This document shows positions 45,260 through 54,280 of a DNA stretch of 64,000 nt, piece by piece. The stretch is from JABIFK01 sp047619225 (GTDB lineage Bacteria > Latescibacterota > UBA2968). How positions within the stretch are numbered: position 1 is the stretch's first letter; every line of letters starts with the position of its first letter. The position numbers and the translations under genes were made by a program. The stretch is taken from the NCBI GenBank assembly GCA_047619225.1, contig JBLHJX010000004.1, positions 1-64,000 of the forward strand, read 5' to 3'. The notes under the pieces are model-generated. The model made no database searches and was not told the origin of the DNA. It worked only from the letters and a program-made list of their open reading frames with translations.

Positions 45260-45690
45260 AAATTCTCGTATTACAAGGCCCCAATATCAATATGCTTGGG
45301 CGGCGTAAGACTGAGCACTATGGTACGGTCACAATGGACGAGATTCACAATTTAATGGCTGACAAAGCCAACGTATTGGATTGTGAACTCGACTTTTTTC
45401 AGTCTAATCACGAGGGTGCACTGGTTGATAAAGTGCAAGAAACAAGAGATGCAATTGATGGCATCATTATGAACCCCGCAGGTTTAACCACTTCGAGTGT
45501 TTCACTTCGCGATGCCATTGAAGACAGCCATTTGCCTTTGGTGGAAGTCCATCTGTCAAATATTCATGCGCGCGAAGAATGGCGGCGCCATTCTATGTTT
45601 TCCGAAATTGCTGTGGGGATCGTTGCTGGGTTTCGGTGGCGTGGATATGTGGCGGCTTTGGAGATGTTGGTGGGGGTTTTAAGGGATTAG
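45256..45690 (+). CDS. aroQ: Type II 3-dehydroquinate dehydratase
   Basis: 144 residues. Shikimate pathway enzyme dehydrating 3-dehydroquinate. Seen: LVLQGPNINMLGRRKTEHYG with the catalytic Tyr, FQSNHEGALVDK, MNPAGLTTSSVSLRDAI and VEVHLSNIHAREEWRRHS with the catalytic His. Overlaps accD by four bases, so translation is coupled. A terminator follows. Confidence 0.95.
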   Translation: MKILVLQGPNINMLGRRKTEHYGTVTMDEIHNLMADKANVLDCELDFFQSNHEGALVDKVQETRDAIDGIIMNPAGLTTSSVSLRDAIEDSHLPLVEVHLSNIHAREEWRRHSMFSEIAVGIVAGFRWRGYVAALEMLVGVLRD

Positions 45691-45727
45691 GTTGGATTTG
45701 TTTGTCATGGGTAACTTGGATGTGTAG

Positions 45728-45762
45728 AAACGCCGACTTCTTTGAGTCGGCGTTTCTTATTA
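45728..45762 (+). terminator. Intrinsic terminator after aroQ
   Basis: 11-bp stem AAACGCCGACT / AGTCGGCGTTT with a 6-nt loop, then CTTATTAT. Confidence 0.8.
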
Positions 45763-45805
45763 TGGGAATTCAAGTTGGGGGCATAACACAAAGGGTTTTA
45801 GCAGG

Positions 45806-46534
45806 TTACTCTGTGTAGAGGTGCAGGGCACGAATGCTTTCTATGATTGCTTTGGGCACAAGGTGTTCGATCGATTCATTGGATTTGATATTGCTTCTGA
45901 CCTTTGTCGAAGAGATGTCGGTCACAGCTTGAGGCAACAAAATAGGGTGTATTCTATTTGCAAAAGGCTGAACGTCTTCTTTTTGCAAAAAAACATCTAA
46001 GGTGTGCCGATCATTTTCTCCACGGTTGGCTGCAATGAAATGACAGGTTTCAAACAATGTTTGTAGGTCTGATTGCATGTCTTCATAATACTTTGGATCA
46101 AAGAGTCGGATGAGGGTATCATATCCCACAATAAAGAAGAATTGGGTATTGGCGGGGTAGCAGGGTTTGAGGGCAATGATTTTGTCGACAAATCGGGCAT
46201 GGCTACAGATGGCCACAGATAGGTTGTTGTGTTGTTGGGCATAATGGACAAGCATCGCCAATCGTTGGCCTAAGTCAGCGCCAGAAGGGTTCTTGTCAAC
46301 ATTCGTAGCCGATAACATAAGAAGCATTTCATCTAAAATGCATGCGTCCTTGGCTGTTTTTATGAGTGCTTGATGGGCCAAGGTCATGGGGTTGAAGGAT
46401 GCATCAAGAATGCCAATTTGCGTGCTGTGGGAATCTCGATCACGGTGGATGAGTTGGGCAGTTGGCGGGCCATCGGGATTGAGTTGGTGGATGAGGTTTT
46501 GGAAGTGAGTGCATGTTTGCTTATCTAGAGGCAT
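45806..46534 (-). CDS. NMN/nicotinate-mononucleotide adenylyltransferase-like protein
   Basis: 242 residues of the HxGH nucleotidyltransferase fold. GILDASFNPMTLAHQAL covers the phosphate-binding motif (usually GSFNPxTxxH), and ISSTKVRSNI is the C-terminal signature. The middle segment IVGYDTLIRLFDPKYYEDM resembles eukaryotic/fungal NMNAT relatives more than standard NadD. It probably adenylylates a pyridine mononucleotide, but the substrate is not certain. The ATG has AGGAAAT upstream. Confidence 0.8.
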   Translation of the reverse strand: MPLDKQTCTHFQNLIHQLNPDGPPTAQLIHRDRDSHSTQIGILDASFNPMTLAHQALIKTAKDACILDEMLLMLSATNVDKNPSGADLGQRLAMLVHYAQQHNNLSVAICSHARFVDKIIALKPCYPANTQFFFIVGYDTLIRLFDPKYYEDMQSDLQTLFETCHFIAANRGENDRHTLDVFLQKEDVQPFANRIHPILLPQAVTDISSTKVRSNIKSNESIEHLVPKAIIESIRALHLYTE

Positions 46535-46733
46535 TTGTATTATTTCCTGCGGTTAGATGGGCTTGTAATTTATCTTGACTTAGATGGGTGTGGTACTTTC
46601 ATTGTGGCATGATAACAAAAAAACCCATTCAATACTTCAAGGTTTTTTTCACCTACACGTGAAGGCTTTTGAATACCACGTGTCATTTTCTTTACACAGG
46701 GCTTCCTGTGTGATTTTTTGAGGAGGAAGGGTT

Positions 46734-47597
46734 ATGCATGTAGGGATGCGGATTCCGCCCATGGGGCGGGACATGGGGTTGGCTGGCACGATTCAGTGGG
46801 CCGCTGACAATGGTTTGGGATCGATTGATTTGCCAGATGTGGATCGTGAAACGCGCAAATTATGTGACACTGCAGGCATTGGCATTGGTACAGTCGATTG
46901 GGGGGCCGGTGGTGGTTTGCTGAGCAAAAATGGTACGGTGCGACGCAAAGCCATTTCGATTATGAAAAAACGGATTCAGGCGACCGCCAAATATGGCTCA
47001 GGGGTTGTGTTTTTATGTTTAAATCCCGATGATCGACTGCAAACGCGTGCTGAAACGTTTGAAATCTTCAAAAAGGTATATCCCGACATTATTAAGGTGG
47101 CCGAAAAAGAAGGTGTGCATTTGGCCATAGAACCCTATCCCGGTCCAGCACCTGGTTATCCCAATTTGGGATGTACACCAGAGACATTGCGCGCCGTGTT
47201 TGAGGTGGTGCCTTCGCCTCATATGGGCATCTGTTATGACCCGTCTCACTTTGCACGTATTGGGGTCGATTATCAACGTTTGTTAATGGAATTTGGCGAC
47301 CGCGTGCGACATGTCCATGCAAAAGATACGGAACTGTTAAGCGATGGTTTGTACGATTATGGTCGGTTGGGTCAGAGTTTTGGGCGTCGGCATTCACACG
47401 GTGAAGGCTGGTGGCGATATTGTATTCCGGGTTGGGGCATGGTCGATTGGAAATGGGTGGTAGCTCGTCTTGAAGACTTGGGGTATGATGGTCCCTTGGC
47501 CATTGAGTTAGAAGATCATCGCTACAATGGCAGCAACGAAAAGAATGCTGAAGGGGTTTTGGCCGCGAAGGCTTACTTGGAAGGCATTATTCGGTAG
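46734..47597 (+). CDS. Sugar phosphate isomerase/epimerase (TIM barrel)
   Basis: 287 residues. Likely metal ligands in family order: Glu in LAIEPYPG, Asp in CYDPSHF, His in VHAKDT, and Glu in AIELEDH. The ATG has GAGGAGGAAGG upstream, one of the strongest ribosome sites here. It is monocistronic with a terminator after it. The fold is shared by IolE/IolI and hydroxypyruvate isomerases; the substrate is unknown. Confidence 0.87.
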   Translation: MHVGMRIPPMGRDMGLAGTIQWAADNGLGSIDLPDVDRETRKLCDTAGIGIGTVDWGAGGGLLSKNGTVRRKAISIMKKRIQATAKYGSGVVFLCLNPDDRLQTRAETFEIFKKVYPDIIKVAEKEGVHLAIEPYPGPAPGYPNLGCTPETLRAVFEVVPSPHMGICYDPSHFARIGVDYQRLLMEFGDRVRHVHAKDTELLSDGLYDYGRLGQSFGRRHSHGEGWWRYCIPGWGMVDWKWVVARLEDLGYDGPLAIELEDHRYNGSNEKNAEGVLAAKAYLEGIIR

Positions 47598-47639
47598 TGT
47601 TTATTAGGTAGGTTTTATGTTTGACTGATGTTACAATGG

Positions 47640-47672
47640 GCGAGCGTGGTTAATCTGCGCTCGTCTTTTTTG
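47640..47672 (+). terminator. Terminator after the isomerase gene
   Basis: Short stem CGAGCG / CGCTCG with a T-rich tail (TCTTTTTTG). Confidence 0.7.
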
Positions 47673-47695
47673 TTTTTAGTTCTCCCATCCTGTTC

Positions 47696-48871
47696 TTAAA
47701 CCATTGCGACGGCAGGCAAGGTCTCTGGTGCTTTGTTTTCGGTTCTTATTGCCTGAAATGTGAGCGTGAAACACGTACCTTTGCCAGGTTGGCTGTCAAC
47801 TTTAATGGTCCCCGCATGAGTGTGAACAATCCGCGAGACAATTCCCAATCCCAATCCATTGCCGTTTTCACCTTTGGTCGTAAAAAAGGGCTCAAAGATG
47901 TGGTTCTGTACGCTTTCTGCCATGCCAATACCTGTGTCAATAACCTGCAGCTGAATGGTGTCTTCGTCGTGGGTAGTGACCAAACTTAGGCGTCCACCTT
48001 GTGGCATTGCATCAATGCCGTTGAGTATGAGATTGGTGAGTGCTTCCCTAATTTCTCCAGGATTACCCTTAATGAGGGGAAGGGTACTCAGTTGGGTATC
48101 TATTTCGATGGGATGCGCTGTTGAGATCTGGCTTCTTCCCCAAACGGGCTCCGTCATTTCAAGGGTTTCTTTTACAAGGTCATTGAGGTTGAATACCTGA
48201 GTGGGGTTTTTGCTTGTACGAACGAAATTTTGAATACTTCTCGTGAGTCGGGCACCATCTTCGCCTGCTTTTAAGATGGTGAGTGCGCGGTGTTGTAATT
48301 TGGGGTCATCCAATTCATTGAGGAGGAGTTCCACATGTCCGTTCATGATGGTCAGCACATTGTTAAATTGGTGAATGACACCATTGGCGATTTCTCCCAG
48401 TGTATAGAGGCGTTCTAATTTCTGTGTTTTCTCTACTGAAAGTGTGGGCGTTAAATGGGTGACGAGTGGTTGTGCAATGGGTTGGGTGGGTGGAGACGAT
48501 GCATTGTATAATGTGTCCCGTAACATTTTGATGACCATTCTGGGGTCCATAAGGGGTTTGCGAAAGATGAGGGAGACCTGGGCTTGGTTGAGGGCAGACA
48601 CAATCTGATCCATATCTGCACTGGCATTGAGAATGAGCGCGCGTTTGCCGGTATGCAAACAGTCGATATCTTTGAGGAGCGCGATGGCAGATTGTTCTGA
48701 GATATCTTGGTCAATCACAACAAGTGAAACCTGCTGGGTTTGAAGATAGGCCATTGCTTCTGTCGCTGTGTGAAGGTGTTTGACCCGACACTGCAATACG
48801 GTGGCTGTGGCTTCAAAAATGGCTGCGATTGTGGGTGATGGTGTTAACAAAAGGATGGTCTGAAAAGTCAT
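47696..48871 (-). CDS. Histidine kinase with N-terminal receiver-like domain
   Basis: About 391 residues. A receiver-like domain (1-120; VVIDQDIS, FRKPL) is followed by an NtrB-like dimerisation/phosphoacceptor segment (LGEIANGVIHQFNNVLTIMN) and a HATPase domain (NLILNGIDAMPQGG, DTGIGM, FEPFFTTKGENGNGLGLG). It may receive a signal through its receiver and pass phosphate to an unlinked regulator. No sensor or membrane domain, so it is cytoplasmic. ATG 48871 follows GAGG. Confidence 0.87.
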   Translation of the reverse strand: MTFQTILLLTPSPTIAAIFEATATVLQCRVKHLHTATEAMAYLQTQQVSLVVIDQDISEQSAIALLKDIDCLHTGKRALILNASADMDQIVSALNQAQVSLIFRKPLMDPRMVIKMLRDTLYNASSPPTQPIAQPLVTHLTPTLSVEKTQKLERLYTLGEIANGVIHQFNNVLTIMNGHVELLLNELDDPKLQHRALTILKAGEDGARLTRSIQNFVRTSKNPTQVFNLNDLVKETLEMTEPVWGRSQISTAHPIEIDTQLSTLPLIKGNPGEIREALTNLILNGIDAMPQGGRLSLVTTHDEDTIQLQVIDTGIGMAESVQNHIFEPFFTTKGENGNGLGLGIVSRIVHTHAGTIKVDSQPGKGTCFTLTFQAIRTENKAPETLPAVAMV

Positions 48872-48903
48872 GGCCACCTCGGGGAGAGAGTGTTGGGGAG
48901 AAT

Positions 48904-50043
48904 TTACAAGGCACTTAAGAGTTCATTGGTTACAAGAACGTCATGCCGTGCACCTAAAGTTTCAAACTGATCGCGCGCGGCTTCTAAAGTGACTCGCGCA
49001 AGGTCGGTTTCGTTTTGAGCCATGTGTAATTTGCCTATTTCGCGTTGTACTTCGGCTATACCAAGGGGTTTTTCATATTGCTGACACAAGCGCAAGGATT
49101 CAGCCAAGAGACCTTGTGCGGTTGTCCAGTCTTCTTTTTGTGTATAAAGCCGTCCGAGCACCTTATAAGTTTCGGCAATGCCAAGGGGATAATCAACTTC
49201 CTTAAAGGTGTCTAAGGCACGGGCACAATAAGAGGCCACTAGGGTGCGGTCGTTGAATTCGAGATAAACTGCAGCTTTGTGAACATAGTTAAGGGCTGTG
49301 AGAATGAGGTCGCCTTTTTCTTGGGCAATTTCAAGGGATTTTTCAAATGCGTCTATTGCATTCGGGTAATTTTGATTGGCCATCAAACACATGCCCATAT
49401 TGTGAAATGCGAAGGCTATTTGCGTTGGTTTGTCCACTTGTTCATAAACGCTCAGGCAGCTATTAAAAAGGAGAATAGCACGATCAAAATCACCTTGTAT
49501 GGTATGGCTGATGCCCATGTTCATTGCGGTAGCCGCTACAATCCGATCATCTTGTAGCTTTTCACCTATTTCCAGACCATAGTTGAATGCTTCTGTTGCC
49601 TCGTCATAGTGACCTTGGCTCGATTTAATGAGACCTTCATTTATCCAGCACCAAGCAAGCCCAGGAGATTCAGCTTCATTGTGGTGCTTGCTTTCTTCCA
49701 AGTAAGAAAGCGCTTCTTTCCACCGGTTTCGTTTTCTAAAAACGCGCCCAATTTTCCACAGAATGTCAGCTTCGCGTGCTCTGTCATTTTGCGAACGTGC
49801 CATTGCCAATGCTTCAAGGTAGACCTCAGTGGCTTTTTCTAAGCTGCTTAAGACTTCATAAGATTCAGCAATATTAACCAATACGACCAAAGTATATTGC
49901 GCATCTTGAGTACTCAACCCGATCTTTCGAAATGTTGTGAGAACCTGATCGACATAGCGGATGGCTTTTGCCGCAGGGATATCTTCCTGACGCACACTTG
50001 CCAGCAATTGATCTATGAGGTTTTCTGGGAGAGGGGCATTCAC
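48904..50043 (-). CDS. TPR-repeat protein
   Basis: About 379 residues with some eight tetratricopeptide repeats (for example ATAMNMGISHTIQGDFDRAI and AEVQREIGKLHMAQNETDLA), like repeats in LGN/Rapsyn-type and regulatory proteins. GTG 50043 was chosen, with AAGGA upstream, because a longer frame to 50115 would cross a terminator. The first 45 residues resemble the small protein encoded next door. Lies just upstream of the histidine kinase gene. Confidence 0.82.
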   Translation of the reverse strand: MNAPLPENLIDQLLASVRQEDIPAAKAIRYVDQVLTTFRKIGLSTQDAQYTLVVLVNIAESYEVLSSLEKATEVYLEALAMARSQNDRAREADILWKIGRVFRKRNRWKEALSYLEESKHHNEAESPGLAWCWINEGLIKSSQGHYDEATEAFNYGLEIGEKLQDDRIVAATAMNMGISHTIQGDFDRAILLFNSCLSVYEQVDKPTQIAFAFHNMGMCLMANQNYPNAIDAFEKSLEIAQEKGDLILTALNYVHKAAVYLEFNDRTLVASYCARALDTFKEVDYPLGIAETYKVLGRLYTQKEDWTTAQGLLAESLRLCQQYEKPLGIAEVQREIGKLHMAQNETDLARVTLEAARDQFETLGARHDVLVTNELLSAL

Positions 50044-50091
50044 CGGCGAGTTATCCTTATAAGTTGCGGCCAGCTTTGAGTGGGCAGTAAT

Positions 50092-50136
50092 GTAACAAAA
50101 GGCTGCCCCGACCAAACACCTGCAGCCCTTTGTTAC
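50092..50136 (-). terminator. Hairpin between the small gene and the TPR gene
   Basis: 15-bp arms, GTAACAAAAGGCTGC and GCAGCCCTTTGTTAC, with one mismatch. It lies directly downstream of the 64-residue gene on the minus strand. Confidence 0.7.
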
Positions 50137-50155
50137 CTTTTAAAGCCTTACGAAT

Positions 50156-50350
50156 TTAGTTAAAAACGACGTCGTCTTCAAAAAAATGAAGATCGTTCGA
50201 ATACGTCTCTTGGTGCTGTGCTTGCCCAATTTCTTTAAATGCCGATAACAAACGTGTGACACACGCAACGGCCTGATCCGATGTCAAATTAGATTGTAGA
50301 GTAGCAGAAATTGCTGCGTCGATTCTTGCTTCAAGGGTTGCTGTTTTCAT
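50156..50350 (-). CDS. 64-residue protein sharing a domain with the neighbouring TPR protein
   Basis: A real small gene: AGGAG eight bases before ATG and a terminator after the stop. The sequence (EARIDAAISATLQSNLTSDQ, then AVACVTRLLSAFKEIGQAQ) lines up with the first 45 residues of the TPR protein (LIDQLLASVRQEDI, then AIRYVDQVLTTFRKIGLSTQ). The tail is acidic. It may compete with, or bind like, the TPR protein N terminus (inference). No known family recognised. Confidence 0.65.
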   Translation of the reverse strand: MKTATLEARIDAAISATLQSNLTSDQAVACVTRLLSAFKEIGQAQHQETYSNDLHFFEDDVVFN

Positions 50351-50398
50351 TGTTTAGGCTCCTAAGTGATATGAGAAGTTATTAAAGGATAAAATGGA

Positions 50399-51040
50399 TT
50401 ATGGCACATCTGGAAGATCTTCATCAATCTCATCCCACCATTCGTCACCCGATTCTTCTCCACCATCTCCGGAATATTCGGAGAAATGAGCCACTTGTAT
50501 CAAGAGGGTGATACGATTGTTTTTGACTCTGATGCGGTATGGAACGGGTGTGTGTGTGCCATCTTCTTCTATTAGATAACCGCCGAGGCTTTCTGGGTCA
50601 ATGCCTTCAGAAGAAAAGGTGAGGGCGAGCCGTGCGGGTTTGTTAAAGTGCAGGCCATCGGGGCCAAATTCAACAATTGCGGAGGCTCCTGAACCCTTTA
50701 TTTGCATGCTGATTTCTACTCTTTCGTCCAATGCATCTTTTGGAACACGGAATTTGGCCTGTGTTTTTTCATGGGTGATGGTAATCTGGCCGCCATTTGC
50801 TCCTATGCGCTCGGTTTTGATTTCGGATGAGGTTTGTTCGCCAGCAGATTTACGCAAAGCAAATGGCATCAAAGCGATGCGAAGCGATGGTGTATTTGAG
50901 TTGGATAGAATCTCTGAACTGTCAGGGGATAAGTCCGGCGCGTTGGGCATTTGTCCAGAATGACAACCAATCAGACCGAGAAGGCCAATGACAAGGAGCC
51001 CGTTTCGAATCGGGTTAAATTTTTTAAGTTGTGCGTGCAT
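50399..51040 (-). CDS. Lipoprotein with ZU5-like domain
   Basis: 213 residues. A basic start, a hydrophobic stretch and a lipobox LIGC (about residue 26) indicate a lipid-anchored exported protein. The ZU5-like part reads IGANGGQITI, then FRVPKDALDERVEISMQIKG and FGPDGLHFNKPARLAL. The C terminus is very acidic (EESGDEWWDEIDED). ZU5 domains mediate protein contacts. The ATG has GGAGGT upstream. Partner unknown. Confidence 0.82.
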   Translation of the reverse strand: MHAQLKKFNPIRNGLLVIGLLGLIGCHSGQMPNAPDLSPDSSEILSNSNTPSLRIALMPFALRKSAGEQTSSEIKTERIGANGGQITITHEKTQAKFRVPKDALDERVEISMQIKGSGASAIVEFGPDGLHFNKPARLALTFSSEGIDPESLGGYLIEEDGTHTPVPYRIRVKNNRITLLIQVAHFSEYSGDGGEESGDEWWDEIDEDLPDVP

Positions 51041-51211
51041 GTTTCTACCTCCGCGACAGGTTGAAAAATATTTCGATAGTATTCTAAATCAAGATATCCT
51101 CGTGTATCGCAAGAGGCGTGCCAGATTGTTTCTGAAAAAAATGAATTGTTAAGTGGTTTAAAAGTATTAAGTTATGGATTTGTTTTAGGCGAAAAGTGAT
51201 CGAAATATTTA

Positions 51212-51248
51212 TGGGGCAAATCACCCTAATGGGTGATTTGCCCCGTAT
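51212..51248 (-). terminator. Hairpin downstream of the sigma54 activator gene
   Basis: 14-bp stem GGGGCAAATCACCC / GGGTGATTTGCCCC around a 4-base loop, about 30 bases after the stop of the minus-strand gene. Confidence 0.7.
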
Positions 51249-51276
51249 TGTATTTACTTTGGGGGATATACCCCAA

Positions 51277-52296
51277 TTATTCAGAGAGATCTTCAAGCTT
51301 ATATTTTTTGATTCTGTATCGGAGGGTATCTCGTGAGAGGTGCAAGAGCTGGGCAGCAGAGGATACCTTGCCTTTTGTTTGTTGCAAAGCGGCCTTAATG
51401 AGGCGACGCTCCACGTCTTCCATCGCTATACCCCAAGGGGGGAGGTTGATGCGGATGTCTCCCAAATCATCAATGACGAGCGTCGGTGGTTGGTCAGGCA
51501 CGCGAAAGTCATTTTCTTCTTTGCCCACTGTCAGATCAGCCAGTTGGATGAGGTTGTCGTTGGATAGAAGTGTTGCGCGTTCGATAAGGTTGCGCAACTC
51601 TCTTACATTGCCTGGCCAGGCATAATTCTTGAGCCAATGTTCAGCACCATTTGAGAGCTTGAGGTTGGTTTTTTGGTATCTCGAACTATAGATGTTGAGA
51701 AAGTGGTGGGCGATGAGTAGGATGTCTTCGTTGCGTTGGCGCAAAGGGGGCAATGAGAGAGGTACCACGTTGAGGCGGTAATAGAGGTCTTGGCGAAATC
51801 GGCCTTCACGAACCGCATCGGAAAGGTTTTCGTTGGTGGCAGCTACGATGCGCAAATCTGAATGGATATCTTGTGTGCCACCTAAGTGACGAAATGTGTG
51901 GGATTCGATGACTGTAAGGAGTTTGGCCTGAATATCAAGCGGCATCAGGCCAATTTCGTCAAGGAATATGGTGCCCTTATCTGCAATTTCGAAGAGGCCT
52001 TTTTTGTTGATCTTGGCATCCGTAAACGCGCCCTTTTCATATCCAAACAATTCAGCTTCGAGCAAGTTAGACGGGATAGCAGCACAATTAACAGAAACAA
52101 AGGCATGGTTGAACCTTTGACTGCGCTGATGGAGTTCCCGAGCAATTAATTCTTTGCCCGTGCCACTTTCACCCGTTACGAGCACAGTGGCTGGGGTATT
52201 TGCAATGCGATCAATGAGGTTAAAGACTTGCTGCATAACCTCACTTGCCCCGACGATATGTTCAGATACAGGCTGTTGTTGATTGGACGCGTTCAC
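51277..52296 (-). CDS. Sigma54-dependent transcriptional activator without receiver domain
   Basis: 339 residues. AAA+ domain: Walker A TGESGTGKELIA, Walker B TIFLDEIGLM, and the sigma54-contact loop reading GAFTDA instead of GAFTGA. The C-terminal Fis-type helix-turn-helix ends VSSAAQLLHLSRDTLRYRIK. With no N-terminal sensor it is probably constitutively assembled or controlled by a partner. It implies that the genome has RpoN. GTG start after AGGGAAT. Confidence 0.9.
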   Translation of the reverse strand: MNASNQQQPVSEHIVGASEVMQQVFNLIDRIANTPATVLVTGESGTGKELIARELHQRSQRFNHAFVSVNCAAIPSNLLEAELFGYEKGAFTDAKINKKGLFEIADKGTIFLDEIGLMPLDIQAKLLTVIESHTFRHLGGTQDIHSDLRIVAATNENLSDAVREGRFRQDLYYRLNVVPLSLPPLRQRNEDILLIAHHFLNIYSSRYQKTNLKLSNGAEHWLKNYAWPGNVRELRNLIERATLLSNDNLIQLADLTVGKEENDFRVPDQPPTLVIDDLGDIRINLPPWGIAMEDVERRLIKAALQQTKGKVSSAAQLLHLSRDTLRYRIKKYKLEDLSE

Positions 52297-52424
52297 CCAA
52301 TTCCCTGTCTGTATAAGATAGCAGCACTTATTCGGTGCGTTTGCTATCTAAATGAAAGCCCTAATCATTCTTCCCCCCGAAAAAATGTTTAAGATAATCC
52401 CGACTGTGCTCTACATTTGGTATT

Positions 52425-53309
52425 CTATGCCATAACTTGCTTCATGGTGTTGCCCATATCAGCAGGGCTGGTACACACGTGAATGCCAGCTGCTTCCAGG
52501 GCAGTCATTTTATCGGCTGCTGAACCTTGTCCCCCAGAAATGATTGCACCCGCATGTCCCATTCGACGACCTGGGGGTGCTGTTTGTCCGGCAATAAAAC
52601 TCACAACAGGTTTGCCAAAGTGTGCTTTGATATATGCTGCTGCTTCTTCTTCTGCTGTGCCGCCAATTTCACCAATCATAATGACCGCATCGGTCTCTGA
52701 ATCGTCCTTAAATACCTTAAGACAGTCTGTAAATGTTGTACCAATAACGGGGTCGCCACCAATGCCGACGCAGGTCGATTGACCAAAACCCGCCTCTGTG
52801 AGTTGAGACACTGCTTCATAGGTGAGTGTACCGCTTCGAGAAATAACGCCAATTCGGCCAGGATGATGGATAGAACCGGGCATAATCCCAATCTTACATT
52901 TACCTGGTGAAATGAGCCCCGGGCAGTTTGGGCCGATGAGTCGTGTATTTGTGCCTTCAAGGAAGTGCTTGGCCTTGACCATATCCAGTACGGGAATATG
53001 TTCGCTAATACATATGACAAGAGGTAAACCCGCGGCGGCGGCTTCCATAATTGAATCCGCTGCAAATGGCGCGGGTACAAAGTTTGCCGATGCAGTTGCG
53101 CCCGTGTTTTCAATGGCTTCTGAGACGGTATCAAAAACAGGGACTCCTTCAACAGATTCGCCCCCTTTGCCAGAATTGACAACGCCAACAACTTGGGTGC
53201 CATATTCAATCATTTGTTGCATATGAAAAGCTGCTTCGGCCCCCATGGCTTTGCTGCCAGAAAAGCTTTGAATAATGACGCGTGTTTTTTCATCAATGTA
53301 GATACTCAT
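52425..53309 (-). CDS. sucD: Succinyl-CoA synthetase alpha subunit
   Basis: 294 residues. CoA-binding Rossmann domain, GPNCPGLISPGKCKIGIMPG, GRIGVISRSGTLTYEAV, IGGDPVIGTTF and the phosphohistidine loop GRRMGHAGAIISGGQGSA. It converts succinyl-CoA to succinate with nucleoside triphosphate formation in the TCA cycle. AGGAGG lies before the ATG. The beta subunit gene sucC is not adjacent, which is unusual. Confidence 0.94.
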   Translation of the reverse strand: MSIYIDEKTRVIIQSFSGSKAMGAEAAFHMQQMIEYGTQVVGVVNSGKGGESVEGVPVFDTVSEAIENTGATASANFVPAPFAADSIMEAAAAGLPLVICISEHIPVLDMVKAKHFLEGTNTRLIGPNCPGLISPGKCKIGIMPGSIHHPGRIGVISRSGTLTYEAVSQLTEAGFGQSTCVGIGGDPVIGTTFTDCLKVFKDDSETDAVIMIGEIGGTAEEEAAAYIKAHFGKPVVSFIAGQTAPPGRRMGHAGAIISGGQGSAADKMTALEAAGIHVCTSPADMGNTMKQVMA

Positions 53310-53417
53310 ATTACCTCCTGGAAATTTAGAAATCAGAGATCCGGAATCAGAAAACGGTGGTAGATTTAAAGGCTTGCGGGTCTAGAATTAAAGATTAAAT
53401 TGTGTAGTGGCCATTGT

Positions 53418-54092
53418 TTACAATGTTTTTTCTTCAATCGTCCCGTCAGGGTGACCAATGATTATGCGACAGGCAAGGCCTATAAATAAACCGCATTCTA
53501 CCACACCACATATTTTATTGATTTCTTGTTCGAGCGTTGACGGATCAACAATCTCTTGAAAGTCACACTTGAGGATATAATTCCCATTGTCTGTGACATA
53601 GGGACCTTGGGAAGCCAAACGCAAAAGGGGCGTACACCCCAGTTTGGCCAGGTGTTGTCTTGTTGCTTGCCAACCAAATGGTACAACCTCAACGGGTAGG
53701 GCAGATGCGCCCAGATGTTTAACCCACTTGGTTGGGTCACCCACAATGATTTCGCTGGCGCTGTTTTTTGCTACAATTTTTTCTCGCAGGAGTGCGCCTC
53801 CTGCCCCTTTGGTCAAATTAAATGCGGGGTCAATTTCGTCTGCACCATCAATCGTGAGGTCTATATGTGTGACTTGGTCAAAGTCTATGAGGGGGATGTG
53901 TTCTGCCAACGCTTGTTGTTTTGATTGTTCAGATGTGGGTATCCCCAAGATTTTGAGGCCTTCTGCGACGCGTTGACCAAGTTTTCGAATGGTGAAATAT
54001 GCTGTGGATCCTGTACCTAATCCTACGATCATATCATCTTTTACATACTCGGCAGCGCGTTCACCAGCCAATTGTTTGGGGTTGTATATCAT
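53418..54092 (-). CDS. rpiA: Ribose-5-phosphate isomerase A
   Basis: About 224 residues. VGLGTGSTAYFTIRKLG, LTIDGADEIDPAFNLTKGAG, then GALLREKIVA carries the active-site Asp and Lys. Interconverts ribose 5-phosphate and ribulose 5-phosphate, feeding PRPP synthesis. ATG 54092 matches the family start; the frame is open to 54182. The ribosome site is weak. Confidence 0.94.
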   Translation of the reverse strand: MIYNPKQLAGERAAEYVKDDMIVGLGTGSTAYFTIRKLGQRVAEGLKILGIPTSEQSKQQALAEHIPLIDFDQVTHIDLTIDGADEIDPAFNLTKGAGGALLREKIVAKNSASEIIVGDPTKWVKHLGASALPVEVVPFGWQATRQHLAKLGCTPLLRLASQGPYVTDNGNYILKCDFQEIVDPSTLEQEINKICGVVECGLFIGLACRIIIGHPDGTIEEKTL

Positions 54093-54280
54093 AAATAATA
54101 ATTGTCCTGTTTGCCGGGTAATGGGGTTGAGAAGATAAGGACAATTATGGGCTTTGGCAATGGTTTTGAGTATAGAAGCCAATGTGCTAAGGCAGTTTCA
54201 GTGCTTGAGTTTTGTCTTTTTTTTAATATCATGGGGCATCGATACATCATCTTATTTTTCGTTCTAAAGGAGCAAGCGAC

